Shown here: in pieces, positions 17,213 to 24,792 of the stretch | Layout of the letters: every line of letters begins with the position of its first letter | How positions within the stretch are numbered: the stretch's first letter is position 1 | From: Candidatus Poseidonia sp. | GTDB lineage: Archaea; Thermoplasmatota; Poseidoniia; Poseidoniales; Poseidoniaceae | DNA length: 64,000 nt | Assembly: GCA_030828165.1 (NCBI GenBank) | Contig: JAURDA010000001.1 | Span: 39,355-103,354, forward strand | Direction of reading: 5' to 3' | The notes under the pieces: model-generated | Databases searched by the model: none | What the model was told of the DNA's origin: nothing | What the model saw: only the letters and a program-made list of their open reading frames with translations | Translations under genes and position numbers: made by a program

Positions 17213-17387
17213 GCTCGGTGTCCCCCTTGATGAGGGCTCTATGGTGAGGGTTTTCAATCCCTCGCCAAGGTGGCGACTGCCTTTGGCCAAAGACCCGGGG
17301 TTCGGCGTACCGATTTTTCGTCATTGGGGGCGACGTTCATCGTTTTCTTGAGCAAGCAATAAGAACCGACTTTCAAAGCCGCAGGAT

Positions 17388-17567
17388 ATGTCCGTTGAGG
17401 CTATGGTACAGAAGATGATTGACGATTTGACCGCCGCTCTTGGAGATGCTGCAAAGCACGACAAGGGCAACTCCGCCGCTGGCACCCGTGTGCGAAAGGC
17501 CATGCAGGAAGCCAAGGCTGCTGCTCAGGCCATTCGCGTTCAGGTCCAAACCGACAAGAACGCTTGA
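17388..17567 (+). CDS. Hc1/histone H1-like nucleoid protein
   Basis: This 59-residue protein begins MSVEAMVQKMIDDLTAAL. Its centre and end (GNSAAGTRVRKAMQEAKAAA, then QAIRVQVQ) match the pattern of the small H1-like Hc1 proteins of bacteria (PF07432; GN-AAGTR-RK-QE-K-AQ-IR). These bind DNA and compact or regulate the nucleoid. It is divergent from aceE with 175 bases between starts, and followed by a CoA-transferase on the same strand after 76 bases. Because it is so short, gene callers may miss it. In an archaeon it would be a bacterial-type chromatin protein. Confidence 0.72.
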   Translation: MSVEAMVQKMIDDLTAALGDAAKHDKGNSAAGTRVRKAMQEAKAAAQAIRVQVQTDKNA

Positions 17568-17643
17568 AGCGAAGAACGGCGCAAGCGCCCTGCTCCTGCT
17601 CAGCCGAGCATAGGTTGAATTGATGCGTTGCTGAGGCCACGCC

Positions 17644-18690
17644 ATGCAACCGCTCGCCGGTATCAAGGTGCTCGACCTTTCCCGCATTCTGGCCGGTCCA
17701 CACGCCGCCCAGACCCTCGCTGATTTGGGAGCAGAAGTCACCAAGGTTGAAGCTCCGTGGGGCGACGATACCCGCCGTTGGGGTCCGCCGTTTCAAACCG
17801 GGTTCACGGGAGAAGACGTCGCGGCGTACTACCTCTCCTGCAACCGGGGCAAGACCGTGCTGAACGGCGACATCAAAGCCGAGCGGGAACGCATCCGTGA
17901 ACTCATCGCCCAAGCCGATGTCGTCATTGAGAACTTCAAGCCGGGCACCTTTGACCGACTCCTCGGACCGGTCGACCGGCGAACCGTTCTTTGCAGCATT
18001 TCCGGCTACGGCCAAAGCGGACCGCGACGGGACGAAGTGGCGTTTGACCTCACGATGCAAGCACGCAGCGGCATCATGTCCATCACCGGCGACGCCGACG
18101 GTGGGCCGGCGAAGGTCGGCGTTGCCTGGATCGACGTCATGACCGGAATGAACGCCGTCAGTGCGATTCTTGCCGCCCTGTACCACCGGGAAAAGACCGG
18201 CGAAGGCGCGAGAATTGACATCACCCTCTGGGACACCGCTCTGGCTGCGTTGGTCAATCAAGGGCACAATGCCCTGGCCGGCATCACGCCCGGCCGCATG
18301 GGCAGCGCCCATCCCAACCTCGTCCCTTACCGTGCGTTCCAAGCCAGCGACGGGTGGTTTGCCATCGGCGTGGGCACCGAAAACCAGTGGAAAGCGCTCG
18401 TGAAGGCGCTCGACCTTGACGTCCCTGAACGTTGGACGGAGAACAGCGCTCGAATCAACGAGCGAGAAGCGGTTGAGGCGGTCGTCCAAACCGCCGTTGC
18501 AGGACGGGACCGCGCGGCGCTCGAGGCGCTGCTGAACGGGATTCCGTGCGCGCCAGTCAACACGGTGAACGAAGCGCTTGTCGATGTCCAAACCGAAGCC
18601 CGTGGAGGTCTCGTTGACCACGAGGGCGTGACAACGCTCGCCAGTCCACTTCGCTTCCTTCAACCGTCAAACGAGAACAACGAGGTTTGA
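17644..18690 (+). CDS. Family III CoA-transferase (CaiB/BaiF)
   Basis: This 348-residue enzyme exchanges CoA between carboxylic acids by a covalent aspartyl intermediate. The N-terminal Rossmann half opens GIKVLDLSRILAGPHAAQ, then DLGAEVTKVEAPWGDDTRR. The catalytic aspartate is Asp135 in the segment GYGQSGPRRDEVAFDLTMQA, matching the family GYGQTGP...YD pattern. The small domain carries GRMGSAHPNLVPYRAF. Family length is usually 390-430, so this copy has a slightly short C-terminus but no visible break. The acid substrate is open; family members act on succinate, carnitine, 2-methylacyl and other CoA esters. Its last 31 bases overlap the FEN1 gene convergently. Confidence 0.92.
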   Translation: MQPLAGIKVLDLSRILAGPHAAQTLADLGAEVTKVEAPWGDDTRRWGPPFQTGFTGEDVAAYYLSCNRGKTVLNGDIKAERERIRELIAQADVVIENFKPGTFDRLLGPVDRRTVLCSISGYGQSGPRRDEVAFDLTMQARSGIMSITGDADGGPAKVGVAWIDVMTGMNAVSAILAALYHREKTGEGARIDITLWDTALAALVNQGHNALAGITPGRMGSAHPNLVPYRAFQASDGWFAIGVGTENQWKALVKALDLDVPERWTENSARINEREAVEAVVQTAVAGRDRAALEALLNGIPCAPVNTVNEALVDVQTEARGGLVDHEGVTTLASPLRFLQPSNENNEV

Positions 18691-19694
18691 CCGCCTTCCC
18701 GAAGGTAGCCGCTTTCGATCAGCTTCTCGAAGGCTTGGTCCATGCGTCGCTGACTGAATTGACGCTCGGTTTGGAGAAATTGAATCAGGCCTTGCCGGTC
18801 GACTCGCCCTTGAACCAACGCTTCGTCCTCCACCTCCACCGCCGGATGGTTGTGGAAAATCGCTCGGATTTCCTCAAGGCGCTCCGGAATCTCCTGTTCC
18901 TTCGCTTCACAAACCGCTTCCAGCGTACCGTGTTTCTTGATGAGTTTGAGGCCCGTCTTTGGCCCGATGCCTTTGATGCCGGGGTGGTAGTCGGTGCCGA
19001 TCATGATGGCCAAGTCCACCAGTTGTTCCCGGCTCAGGTCGTTGGTCTTCAGCAGTTCTTCAAGCCCGATGGATTGGGCATGAACCACGCGCCCGTAGCG
19101 TTTTGTTCCGTCGTCCATCAAGTTGCGCACCAAAACCGGGGCGCCGTACAACAAAGCGTCCCAGTCCTGCGTTGCGACGACATCCAGTTGCCCCTTGGCC
19201 GCCATCACCGCGGCTTGTGCCTCCCCTTCCGCAGCCGCCGTCACCCACGGCACGCCCATCAAATCCAACAGCCGTTGCGTCTCTTCGACCATCTGCGGTG
19301 AGTAGTGCATGATGCGTGCCGCCATTTTTTGGGCCAGTGCAAAATCACCGGCAGCCAAGGCTTCGGTGTGGACCGTTTCGGCTTCTTCTCGCCGTGCTCG
19401 CCGTGCCGCCATTTCGTCGGCTTTCAGCTCCGGTGACGTGCCGTCAAAGACGTACACGGGTTTGATGCCCATGCTCAACAGGGTCGCCGTGCGGTGAAGG
19501 AAACCCATCAGGTGGGATACGGGGTTCCCGTTGGCGTCACGAAGCGGCATGCCGTCGCCCTGTGGGGAGCGGTCGCGCATGGTCGTCAGGAATTGAAACG
19601 CCGTCAGGAAGGCGTCGATGCCGACCCGCTTTCCTGCAAGCGCCTTCAGGTTGGTTTGTTCAGCGGGTGCGATGTCTTTCAGATTGCAGCCCAT
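18660..19694 (-). CDS. fen: Flap endonuclease 1
   Basis: This encodes 344 residues from the ATG at 19694. The mature N-terminus MGCNLKDIAP is needed for catalysis in FEN1. The N domain has GIDAFLTAFQFL (metal Asp) and KPVYVFDG; the I domain has EGEAQAAVMAAKG and TQDWDALLYGAPVLVRNL; the H3TH motif is GTDYHPGIKGIGPKTGLKLI. The last residues GQTSLFSFDG form a PIP box (QxxLxxF type) for the PCNA clamp. It cuts 5' flaps in Okazaki-fragment maturation and repair. The gene stands alone, convergent with the CoA-transferase and divergent from the tRNA methyltransferase. Confidence 0.96.
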   Translation of the reverse strand: MGCNLKDIAPAEQTNLKALAGKRVGIDAFLTAFQFLTTMRDRSPQGDGMPLRDANGNPVSHLMGFLHRTATLLSMGIKPVYVFDGTSPELKADEMAARRARREEAETVHTEALAAGDFALAQKMAARIMHYSPQMVEETQRLLDLMGVPWVTAAAEGEAQAAVMAAKGQLDVVATQDWDALLYGAPVLVRNLMDDGTKRYGRVVHAQSIGLEELLKTNDLSREQLVDLAIMIGTDYHPGIKGIGPKTGLKLIKKHGTLEAVCEAKEQEIPERLEEIRAIFHNHPAVEVEDEALVQGRVDRQGLIQFLQTERQFSQRRMDQAFEKLIESGYLREGGQTSLFSFDG

Positions 19695-19769
19695 AACCAA
19701 AACACAAGGCCACCCTATGTAGGCCTTCGCCTGCGAGAGCATCAAGAGGGTGAAACGGCAGGAACGACC

Positions 19770-20915
19770 ATGGGGGACGTTCTTGCTTGCCTCCGAGGGT
19801 GGCACCCCGCCTTGGCCGCTGCAGAGTTGTCGGCGTTGCTCCCCAACGCCGAGCTCGCCTCCACCCCAGCGGTACGCTGGTTGAGGGTGAGCCGCTCGAC
19901 CCACGAGGAACGCCGCGCAGCCCTCGCCGTTGCCAGTGGATTGCAGTGTTTTCTCGATGAAGGACGGGTCGTTTCGGTCTCGGAAACCGACGAAGAAGCG
20001 TGGTTTGCATCGGCCATCGCCTACGTTGAAGCCCACCCGGTTGAAGGAAGCTTTGCGGTTCGAGGTTGGTCACAAGGCGGCAAAATATCGGGGTGGAGTC
20101 TCTCTCGTCTCTCGCGCCGGCTGGGCGGCGCCCTGCACGAGCGCGGCTACACCGTTGACCTTGAGCATCCTGAACGGGTGCTGGCGCTCATCGGCGACGG
20201 ACAAGCCCAACACCTTGCGTGGGGTTGGATGGAGGGTGACGGTCAAGCGGCTTTTTCCAACGGGGAGCGCCGCGCCGGGGAACGCCCTTTCTTCAAACCC
20301 GTCAGCCTCGACCCGATGCTGGCCCGTTTGGCGGTCAACGTGGCCACCGGACCGGTCGATGCAGGTCCCGTGGTGGACCCCATGACGGGAACCGGGGGCT
20401 TTCTGATCGAAGCGGCGCTGAGCAACCGGCCGTCGTTGGGCATCGATCTCAATTCGGAAATGGCGCACGGCGCCGAAGCCAACCTCGTTTGGGCCTGCGA
20501 TGGGCCGGTCGACCATGCCCGTGTGGTTCGCGGCGATGCGACCCGTTTGGCCGACCTGCTGCCCGAAGCCTGGCACGGCGCAGTTGCCGGCTTCGTGCTC
20601 GACCCACCGTATGGACGGAACTCCCACGGAAACATGGAATCGTTGAGCCTGCTCGAAGCGTGCCTGAGAAGCGCACGTGGCGTTGCCGCTCCAACCGCGG
20701 GATTTGTGTTGATTCTCCCCGTTCACCCGATTCAGCCGCATCCGGAAACAGCGGTCCCGCTCAACACCGAGTTCTCACTGCTTCACGGCGATTGGGAAGG
20801 CGTTCGCACGCTCATTGAAGCGACGGGATGGACCCTCCAATCCGCTCACGTTGAACGGGTCCACCGGAGCCTTAGTCGGCTGATCCTTCACGCACGATGC
20901 GCTCCTCAAGATTGA
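19770..20915 (+). CDS. tRNA (guanine10-N2)-methyltransferase, archaeal Trm-G10/Trm11 type
   Basis: This encodes 381 residues from the ATG at 19770. An N-terminal ferredoxin-like plus THUMP region (to ~150; FAVRGWSQGGKISGWSLSRL) binds tRNA. A Rossmann methyltransferase domain follows: motif I VVDPMTGTGGFLIEAAL, the acidic GIDLNSEMAHGA loop, and catalytic FVLDPPYGRNS (DPPYG, motif IV). The DPPYG plus THUMP arrangement is that of enzymes methylating the exocyclic amine of G10 in archaeal and eukaryotic tRNA. Its end overlaps the YkgJ-like gene by 44 bases on the opposite strand. Confidence 0.88.
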   Translation: MGDVLACLRGWHPALAAAELSALLPNAELASTPAVRWLRVSRSTHEERRAALAVASGLQCFLDEGRVVSVSETDEEAWFASAIAYVEAHPVEGSFAVRGWSQGGKISGWSLSRLSRRLGGALHERGYTVDLEHPERVLALIGDGQAQHLAWGWMEGDGQAAFSNGERRAGERPFFKPVSLDPMLARLAVNVATGPVDAGPVVDPMTGTGGFLIEAALSNRPSLGIDLNSEMAHGAEANLVWACDGPVDHARVVRGDATRLADLLPEAWHGAVAGFVLDPPYGRNSHGNMESLSLLEACLRSARGVAAPTAGFVLILPVHPIQPHPETAVPLNTEFSLLHGDWEGVRTLIEATGWTLQSAHVERVHRSLSRLILHARCAPQD

Positions 20916-21285
20916 GCAACACGGCGTCCGTGCCCTCCGGGGGCGGCGGGAATTGAGCGCGATGCGGACAACCCTCGTCCAAGACCGCGGCATCTCGGTC
21001 GTTCAGCACGTAGGGGTAGGTCTGGCAACCTTTGGGTCGGATTTCGTACACCGAACACATCCCCTCAGCATCAGCGTCCGCAGACGAGGTCAACAAGAAG
21101 ACGCACGCACGGGTCTCCTCTCGGTTCAGCAAGGTTAGGACGCCGTCGTTCACGATGCAGAAGTCCGCCTCTTTCATCCCGGTCCGACGAGCGAGACGGG
21201 CCGCTTCCGCCTTGGTGATGGGCATCGTGGTTTCCCTGCAGCACGCCGAACACCCGCTTGGAATGCACGGAAGAGCACGCGCCAT
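20872..21285 (-). CDS. YkgJ-type cysteine cluster protein (UPF0153/CxxCxxCC)
   Basis: This encodes 137 residues from the ATG at 21285. The N-terminal CIPSGCSACC (Cys7, 12, 15, 16) and later Cys residues in MCSVYEIRPKGCQTYPYV and EGCPHR form the pattern of a putative metal- or Fe-S-binding cluster (PF03692). The RPxxCxxYPY sequence is the most typical part. Biochemical function is unsettled; proposals include a role in metal capture. It is convergent with, and overlaps, the tRNA methyltransferase. Confidence 0.85.
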   Translation of the reverse strand: MARALPCIPSGCSACCRETTMPITKAEAARLARRTGMKEADFCIVNDGVLTLLNREETRACVFLLTSSADADAEGMCSVYEIRPKGCQTYPYVLNDRDAAVLDEGCPHRAQFPPPPEGTDAVLLNLEERIVREGSAD

Positions 21286-21341
21286 GGACGAGCCACACCA
21301 CCCGCCTTCTTCAAGAAGGGGGGGCCTCTCGGGGGTTCAAC

Positions 21342-21415
21342 GGGCGATTAGGGTAGTCTGGATATCCTTCCGGCCTTCGGAGCCGGAGACGGGGGTTCGA
21401 ATCCTCCATCGCCCG
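21342..21415 (+). tRNA. tRNA-Arg (anticodon TCG), CCA encoded
   Basis: The cloverleaf folds by eye. Acceptor GGGCGAT (21342-21348) pairs with ATCGCCC (21408-21414), with discriminator G at 21415. The D arm pairs GGGT with ATCC. The anticodon stem CCGGC/GCCGG closes the 7-base loop CTTCGGA, giving anticodon TCG (codon CGA, Arg). The T arm contains GGTTCGAATCC. CCA is encoded at 21416-21418, and the TGA stop of the minus-strand gene begins at 21419, so tRNA and neighbour touch. No clear TATA box is visible in the 40 bases upstream. Confidence 0.93.
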
Positions 21416-21418
21416 CCA

Positions 21419-22270
21419 TCACGATGCCAACAGGGTGTACCCGCACGTTTCCATCAATACGGTAATCGTCTCGTGGTGTTCTTGAGCCAACGGATGGTCC
21501 AGAACGAAGAGGAGCTGAAAAGTAGTCTCGCTTATTTTTCGGTACTCCACGCCGCTGCCTTCGGGAGCCCACACGGCCCCCACCGGCATCGTCGGGAAGT
21601 GTTCGTTCCCCCATTCGATGAACGATTCATCCAGTTGCACTGTCGTCGTACCCTTCTGTTCTTCACGAGCTTCTTCGCAGGCGAAGACGCTGGCGTTTTC
21701 TCTTGCAAACCACGGCGCGTTTTCGCTAATGATGTTCAACGCCCCCTGTTGTTCATCGCCTTCCATGGAAGCAAGAGCGTACTCCATCAACTCCCTCCAC
21801 AACGGTCGAGCTTCATCCTCTCCATACCAGTAATCGGTGAGGAGAGCGAGCCGGTTCAGCGCACGGGTGTAAAAATACACTGAACGCTCCTCTCTTGAAA
21901 GATCGGCTTTGGTGGACGCGATCAACTCAGCGAAGAGGCTGAACTTCCGACGGAGTCCGGCCTGATCGGAGTATCGAATGGCGAGTTCCCACATGCTTCG
22001 CTGCCAGTTGGCGTATCCCTCGTCTCCGGTTCGAGCAAGCAGGGCAACACGCGCCTCGAGGTACGAGATGACGTCAAAAGGGTTGACGACAGAGCCGCCC
22101 GGCGTATCTTGAGCTTGCCAGAGGACCGAGTGAAGGTTGAACAGCTCCTCGCAAACATTGAGCATGTCTTCAACGCTCAGGTTTGCTTCGTCGAGGTACG
22201 TTTCGTATTCCTCGTGATGCGCGTGCCTTGAAATCAATTCCATCAATTGGTTGGTTGGCTGGTTGTTCAT
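21419..22270 (-). CDS. Hypothetical acidic helical protein
   Basis: This encodes 283 residues from the ATG at 22270, which overlaps the upstream phosphatase stop by four bases. It is rich in Glu, Ala and Leu, mostly helical for the first ~200 residues (EEYETYLDEANLSVEDMLNVCE, SMWELAIRYSDQAGLRRKFSLF), and ends in a beta-rich part with SGVEYRKISETTFQLLFVL. No signal, membrane segment or known motif is seen. It is the last gene of the four-gene operon and its stop touches the tRNA-Arg gene. I recognise no family; the helical part could be TPR-like. Confidence 0.7.
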   Translation of the reverse strand: MNNQPTNQLMELISRHAHHEEYETYLDEANLSVEDMLNVCEELFNLHSVLWQAQDTPGGSVVNPFDVISYLEARVALLARTGDEGYANWQRSMWELAIRYSDQAGLRRKFSLFAELIASTKADLSREERSVYFYTRALNRLALLTDYWYGEDEARPLWRELMEYALASMEGDEQQGALNIISENAPWFARENASVFACEEAREEQKGTTTVQLDESFIEWGNEHFPTMPVGAVWAPEGSGVEYRKISETTFQLLFVLDHPLAQEHHETITVLMETCGYTLLAS

Positions 22271-22908
22271 TGGTTTCCCCTCCCTTTCCCCTTGGTTGGT
22301 TTAAATCGGATTGGACGATCGTTTTCGTTTCCAATCGCTTCTTCATGGTCGCCATCGGAGGCAATTTGACCGCTGGCCAGGTCCATCAAGAAGGCGACTT
22401 GGCGCGGGTTCATGCAGTGAGGACTGCGGATTTCACGAACCGAATGGATGGCCTCGCGCATGGTCATGCCCCGCAACCAAAGGTACAACGAAGCAAAGGT
22501 CCCTGCACGGCTCAAGCCCCCCATGCAGTGCACCACCACCTTGGCGCCTTCTGGAACGGTGGTCAAGATTTTCTGCAAGACGGGGCTTGCCATGTCCATC
22601 CACGCTTCGGTGGGCGCGGTGGTGTCAGCAAAGGGAAGGTGGTTCCACGCTAAACCGTTGTTTTGCAACTGCTGAGGAAGGTCTTCAACGCGCAGGACAC
22701 GCATGTCTTCGTCGGTGATCAGGCTGATGACGTGGGAGACGCCCATGTCGACGAGCGCTTGGACATCGACATCGAGTTGGCGGTCCCAACTCCCCGTAGA
22801 GGCAACGGGTTGGTACTTTCCCGGGCACAGCGTGAGACCCAAGGCACCCTCATCGCCTTCGAGTTCGATCCACGACACGTAGAGTGGATGGGTGGTGCTG
22901 GTTCGCAT
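22267..22908 (-). CDS. Dual-specificity/tyrosine-type protein phosphatase
   Basis: This 213-residue protein has the cysteine-phosphatase signature HCMGGLSRAG (His127, Cys128, Arg134; HCx5R) and a general-acid loop NHLPFADTTAP with Asp95, the layout of DSP/CDKN3-like phosphatases. The N-terminal GLTLCPGKYQPVASTGSWDRQLDVDVQAL resembles the CDKN3/KAP-like start seen in bacterial and phage phosphatases, followed by MGVSHVISLITDEDM. The tail after residue ~190 is basic and probably disordered. It should remove phosphate from Tyr/Ser/Thr or another small phosphate ester. It is the third gene in the operon, abutting both neighbours. Confidence 0.88.
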   Translation of the reverse strand: MRTSTTHPLYVSWIELEGDEGALGLTLCPGKYQPVASTGSWDRQLDVDVQALVDMGVSHVISLITDEDMRVLRVEDLPQQLQNNGLAWNHLPFADTTAPTEAWMDMASPVLQKILTTVPEGAKVVVHCMGGLSRAGTFASLYLWLRGMTMREAIHSVREIRSPHCMNPRQVAFLMDLASGQIASDGDHEEAIGNENDRPIRFKPTKGKGRGNQ

Positions 22909-23235
22909 TCAAACACCCCCTCGACGGTTGCGGTTGCCATACGCCCACATCGTTCGCCAAACATCGAGGCACACATCGTGGTAATCGTCATCGGGAATGC
23001 TGTTTTTGAAATTGTCATACGCCATGGACGACAGGTACGCGGAAATCGCTTCTTGAACCGCTTCGCGAGGCAAAACGGTGCGGTAGGGGTAATCAGCCGC
23101 ACCAAGATGAATCACCTGCGCCTCGGGGAAGACGGCGTTGATGTGGTCGGGGTGACGAGCGCGCACGAGGAGGTCGTCGGGCTGGTGACGGTGGGCGACG
23201 ATGGACAGAAAGCCGCCGGAAACGAAGAGCCACAT
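22909..23235 (-). CDS. Small phage-like conserved protein (MWLF...DYPYR type)
   Basis: This 108-residue protein begins MWLFVSGGFLSIVAHRHQPD, continues with LLVRARHPDHI and AADYPYRTVLPRE, and has YDNFKNSI and HDVCLDVWRTMW near the end. The order of these short motifs resembles a family I recall from bacteria and phages that has no assigned function; I could not check this. The stop of this gene and the ATG of the phosphatase abut (22909/22908), and its own ATG abuts the stop of the first gene (23236), so translation is probably coupled. Confidence 0.65.
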   Translation of the reverse strand: MWLFVSGGFLSIVAHRHQPDDLLVRARHPDHINAVFPEAQVIHLGAADYPYRTVLPREAVQEAISAYLSSMAYDNFKNSIPDDDYHDVCLDVWRTMWAYGNRNRRGGV

Positions 23236-23688
23236 TCAGGCCACCTCCATGCCGACGACGGTCGAATCGTGGCCAAGTGCTTCTTGGTGTTCGGCCTTGA
23301 GTTGGTCATCGCTCGCCTCGACCTCGTCACGCTGGTCGTTGGCGACAAAGGGGCGGACGACGGTGTACGGGGCGAGCTCAAGACGCCCCCCCGCCAGCAC
23401 GATCGTCTCGTTCGCCATGGCGAGGGAATGCACTGCAATCTCGTGGTCGACCATGTAAACGCAGCGTAGCACGCCTGCACCTGCGTTTTGCAAGGTAAAA
23501 CCGAGGTGTTCAAACCACTGGAGCCGCCCGACGTTTTCCTTGGCCATCAAGTCGGTCATGAACTGAATGTCGTCGGGTGCGGCGGCTGCGTGGAGCTCAG
23601 TAGCCGATAACGCTGGCAATTGCTCTTCGCTGAGCGTGATGTAGCCGGCTTCGGTGTAGGTCCCTTTTGTCATGATATTTTCTTCCAT
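23236..23688 (-). CDS. Hypothetical protein, first gene of phosphatase operon
   Basis: This encodes 150 residues from the ATG at 23688. An in-frame ATG at 23709 lies only 10 bases below the TATA box and so is probably upstream of, or at, the transcription start; the 23688 ATG has GGAGAG at a good distance. The middle is beta-rich (VGRLQWFEHLGFTLQNAGAGVL, CVYMVDHEIAVHSLAMANETIVLAGGRLELA) and the C-terminus acidic and helical. No known domain or membrane segment is seen. It leads the operon, so its product may be the most abundant. Confidence 0.65.
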   Translation of the reverse strand: MEENIMTKGTYTEAGYITLSEEQLPALSATELHAAAAPDDIQFMTDLMAKENVGRLQWFEHLGFTLQNAGAGVLRCVYMVDHEIAVHSLAMANETIVLAGGRLELAPYTVVRPFVANDQRDEVEASDDQLKAEHQEALGHDSTVVGMEVA

Positions 23689-23718
23689 TTTTCTCTCTCC
23701 TTTTTCCATTGCTGGTAG

Positions 23719-23727
23719 TTATATATA
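23719..23727 (-). promoter_or_regulatory. Strong TATA box of the phosphatase operon
   Basis: GTATATATAA on the minus strand is the best TATA match in the region. Counting 22-27 bases downstream puts the start site near 23698, a few bases before the ATG at 23688. Confidence 0.65.
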
Positions 23728-24197
23728 CCAAGGTCATAAGGTATAAAGATTCAAAAAAATGATGCCTTTCAGTCTTCTCTTTCCAAAATTTTAGAAGAAT
23801 ATTGTATCGCTTTTTGAACAGTTAAATACGGTCCAACCGTACCCGTTGTATGGAAGTGAACAAGCCCAGCCTCCAAGAACTTCGAAGAAGCAAGTATACC
23901 AAGCGGGCAAAACACTCCCTTTCAGGCATCACCCACGGGAGATTGTGGGAAACCTCCACACCAATTCACAGAGAAAAAAACTGCACGCAGTGCAACGGGC
24001 ATTGCGTACAAAATCGTCAACACACGCTGCGAATATCATCGGCATTTGCCGCGGCTCTAAAATCAATGCCGGGGAGAAAAAAACGATACTCAAGCCGAGT
24101 CCCTGGTCCAACACCGGACGATTCCTATATTCAAGCAGGTCAACGAGCGAGCGGCTTGCCCCATCAGCTTCGACGACGGATGTGTCTTCTGGTAAAC

Positions 24198-24434
24198 ATG
24201 AACAATGATCGAATCCAGGACATGTTGGAACGCCATCCGGAGTACAAGCCTGCGAAGGGAAGAGTCAGCGTGGTGATGTTGATGCCCTCGCTCGAGTTGG
24301 CCATTGAGGAACTTTACCGGGACATGGTCAAGCGCAACCCTGAGTTGCGATTCCATCCGGTTTTCAAAAAGCGCTGGGCACCTGCTGCGTGCAGGTTAAT
24401 AGAATTGCACTGGTTGGTAACGCATGAAAAATGA
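24198..24434 (+). CDS. Possible small hypothetical protein
   Basis: This encodes 78 residues from the ATG at 24198, ending HWLVTHEK. Unlike the sequence before it, this stretch has balanced, helix-forming composition (ELAIEELYRDMVKRNPELRF, then HPVFKKRWAP). No family is recognised. The frame continues upstream but that part looks noncoding. It could be the surviving end of a broken gene or a real short gene. Confidence 0.35.
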   Translation: MNNDRIQDMLERHPEYKPAKGRVSVVMLMPSLELAIEELYRDMVKRNPELRFHPVFKKRWAPAACRLIELHWLVTHEK

Positions 24435-24460
24435 GGGACCCCACGGACATCCCGACCGAC

Positions 24461-24467
24461 CTTTATG
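24461..24467 (+). promoter_or_regulatory. TATA box for small winged-helix gene
   Basis: CTTTATG lies 33 bases upstream of the ATG at 24500, fitting a leader of only a few bases. Confidence 0.45.
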
Positions 24468-24499
24468 GCCGATATTCACCTATGGATACATGAGAAATC

Positions 24500-24751
24500 A
24501 TGAGAGGCAAAGGCTCCCAGAAAAAGGCTCGCTTGGAACGCTTGAAGAACGAAATCGTCGATTACGTGACGAACACGCCCGGGGCATCCGCTGCGGACAT
24601 CGTCGCCTTTTTGTCGAACGAACGCAAGATGCGAAACCACGGATTAACCACGCGCAAAGTGGGTTTGTTCATTCCCCTGCACCTGGCCGACCTGATCAGC
24701 TTCCACTTGGACGCTTCAACGGGCAAGCGAATCTACCACGCAGCCGCCTGA
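24500..24751 (+). CDS. Small winged-helix-like DNA-binding protein
   Basis: This encodes 83 residues. A basic N-terminus (MRGKGSQKKARLERLKNEI) leads into VDYVTNTPGASAADIVAFLS (helix-turn-helix) and RNHGLTTRKVGLFIPLHLAD, then a short strand pair ending GKRIYHAAA. The size and helix pattern fit a single winged helix that may bind DNA. No close named family is recalled. It has its own TATA box and ends 41 bases before the acyltransferase gene. Confidence 0.6.
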   Translation: MRGKGSQKKARLERLKNEIVDYVTNTPGASAADIVAFLSNERKMRNHGLTTRKVGLFIPLHLADLISFHLDASTGKRIYHAAA

Positions 24752-24792
24752 GCGAACACCACCTTCATGCCACAGAGCTTCATGGCGTGGCC

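Larger units (their letters stand above)
23728..24499. other. AT-richer intergenic region with little coding signal
   Basis: Only one plausible short gene is seen (24198-24434). The 23728-23850 part is strongly AT-rich for this genome. A plus-strand frame open from 23850 to 24434 encodes Ser/Arg/Pro-rich sequence without domain character before residue ~116, so I read it as noncoding or decayed DNA. No repeat of the tRNA-Arg 3' end and no integrase was found. Confidence 0.45.

Noticed and set aside
15143..18663. Long frames opposite aceE and the CoA-transferase
   Set aside because: Both sense-strand genes show full family motifs; these frames have none.
21305..21319. CCTTCTTCAAGAAGG palindrome upstream of the tRNA as terminator
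   Set aside because: No T run follows and it lies between divergent starts; no function could be supported.
21400..24500. Direct repeat of the tRNA 3' end (attachment sites)
   Set aside because: I looked for a second copy of the GGTTCGAATCC segment within the block and found none, so an integrated element is not proven.
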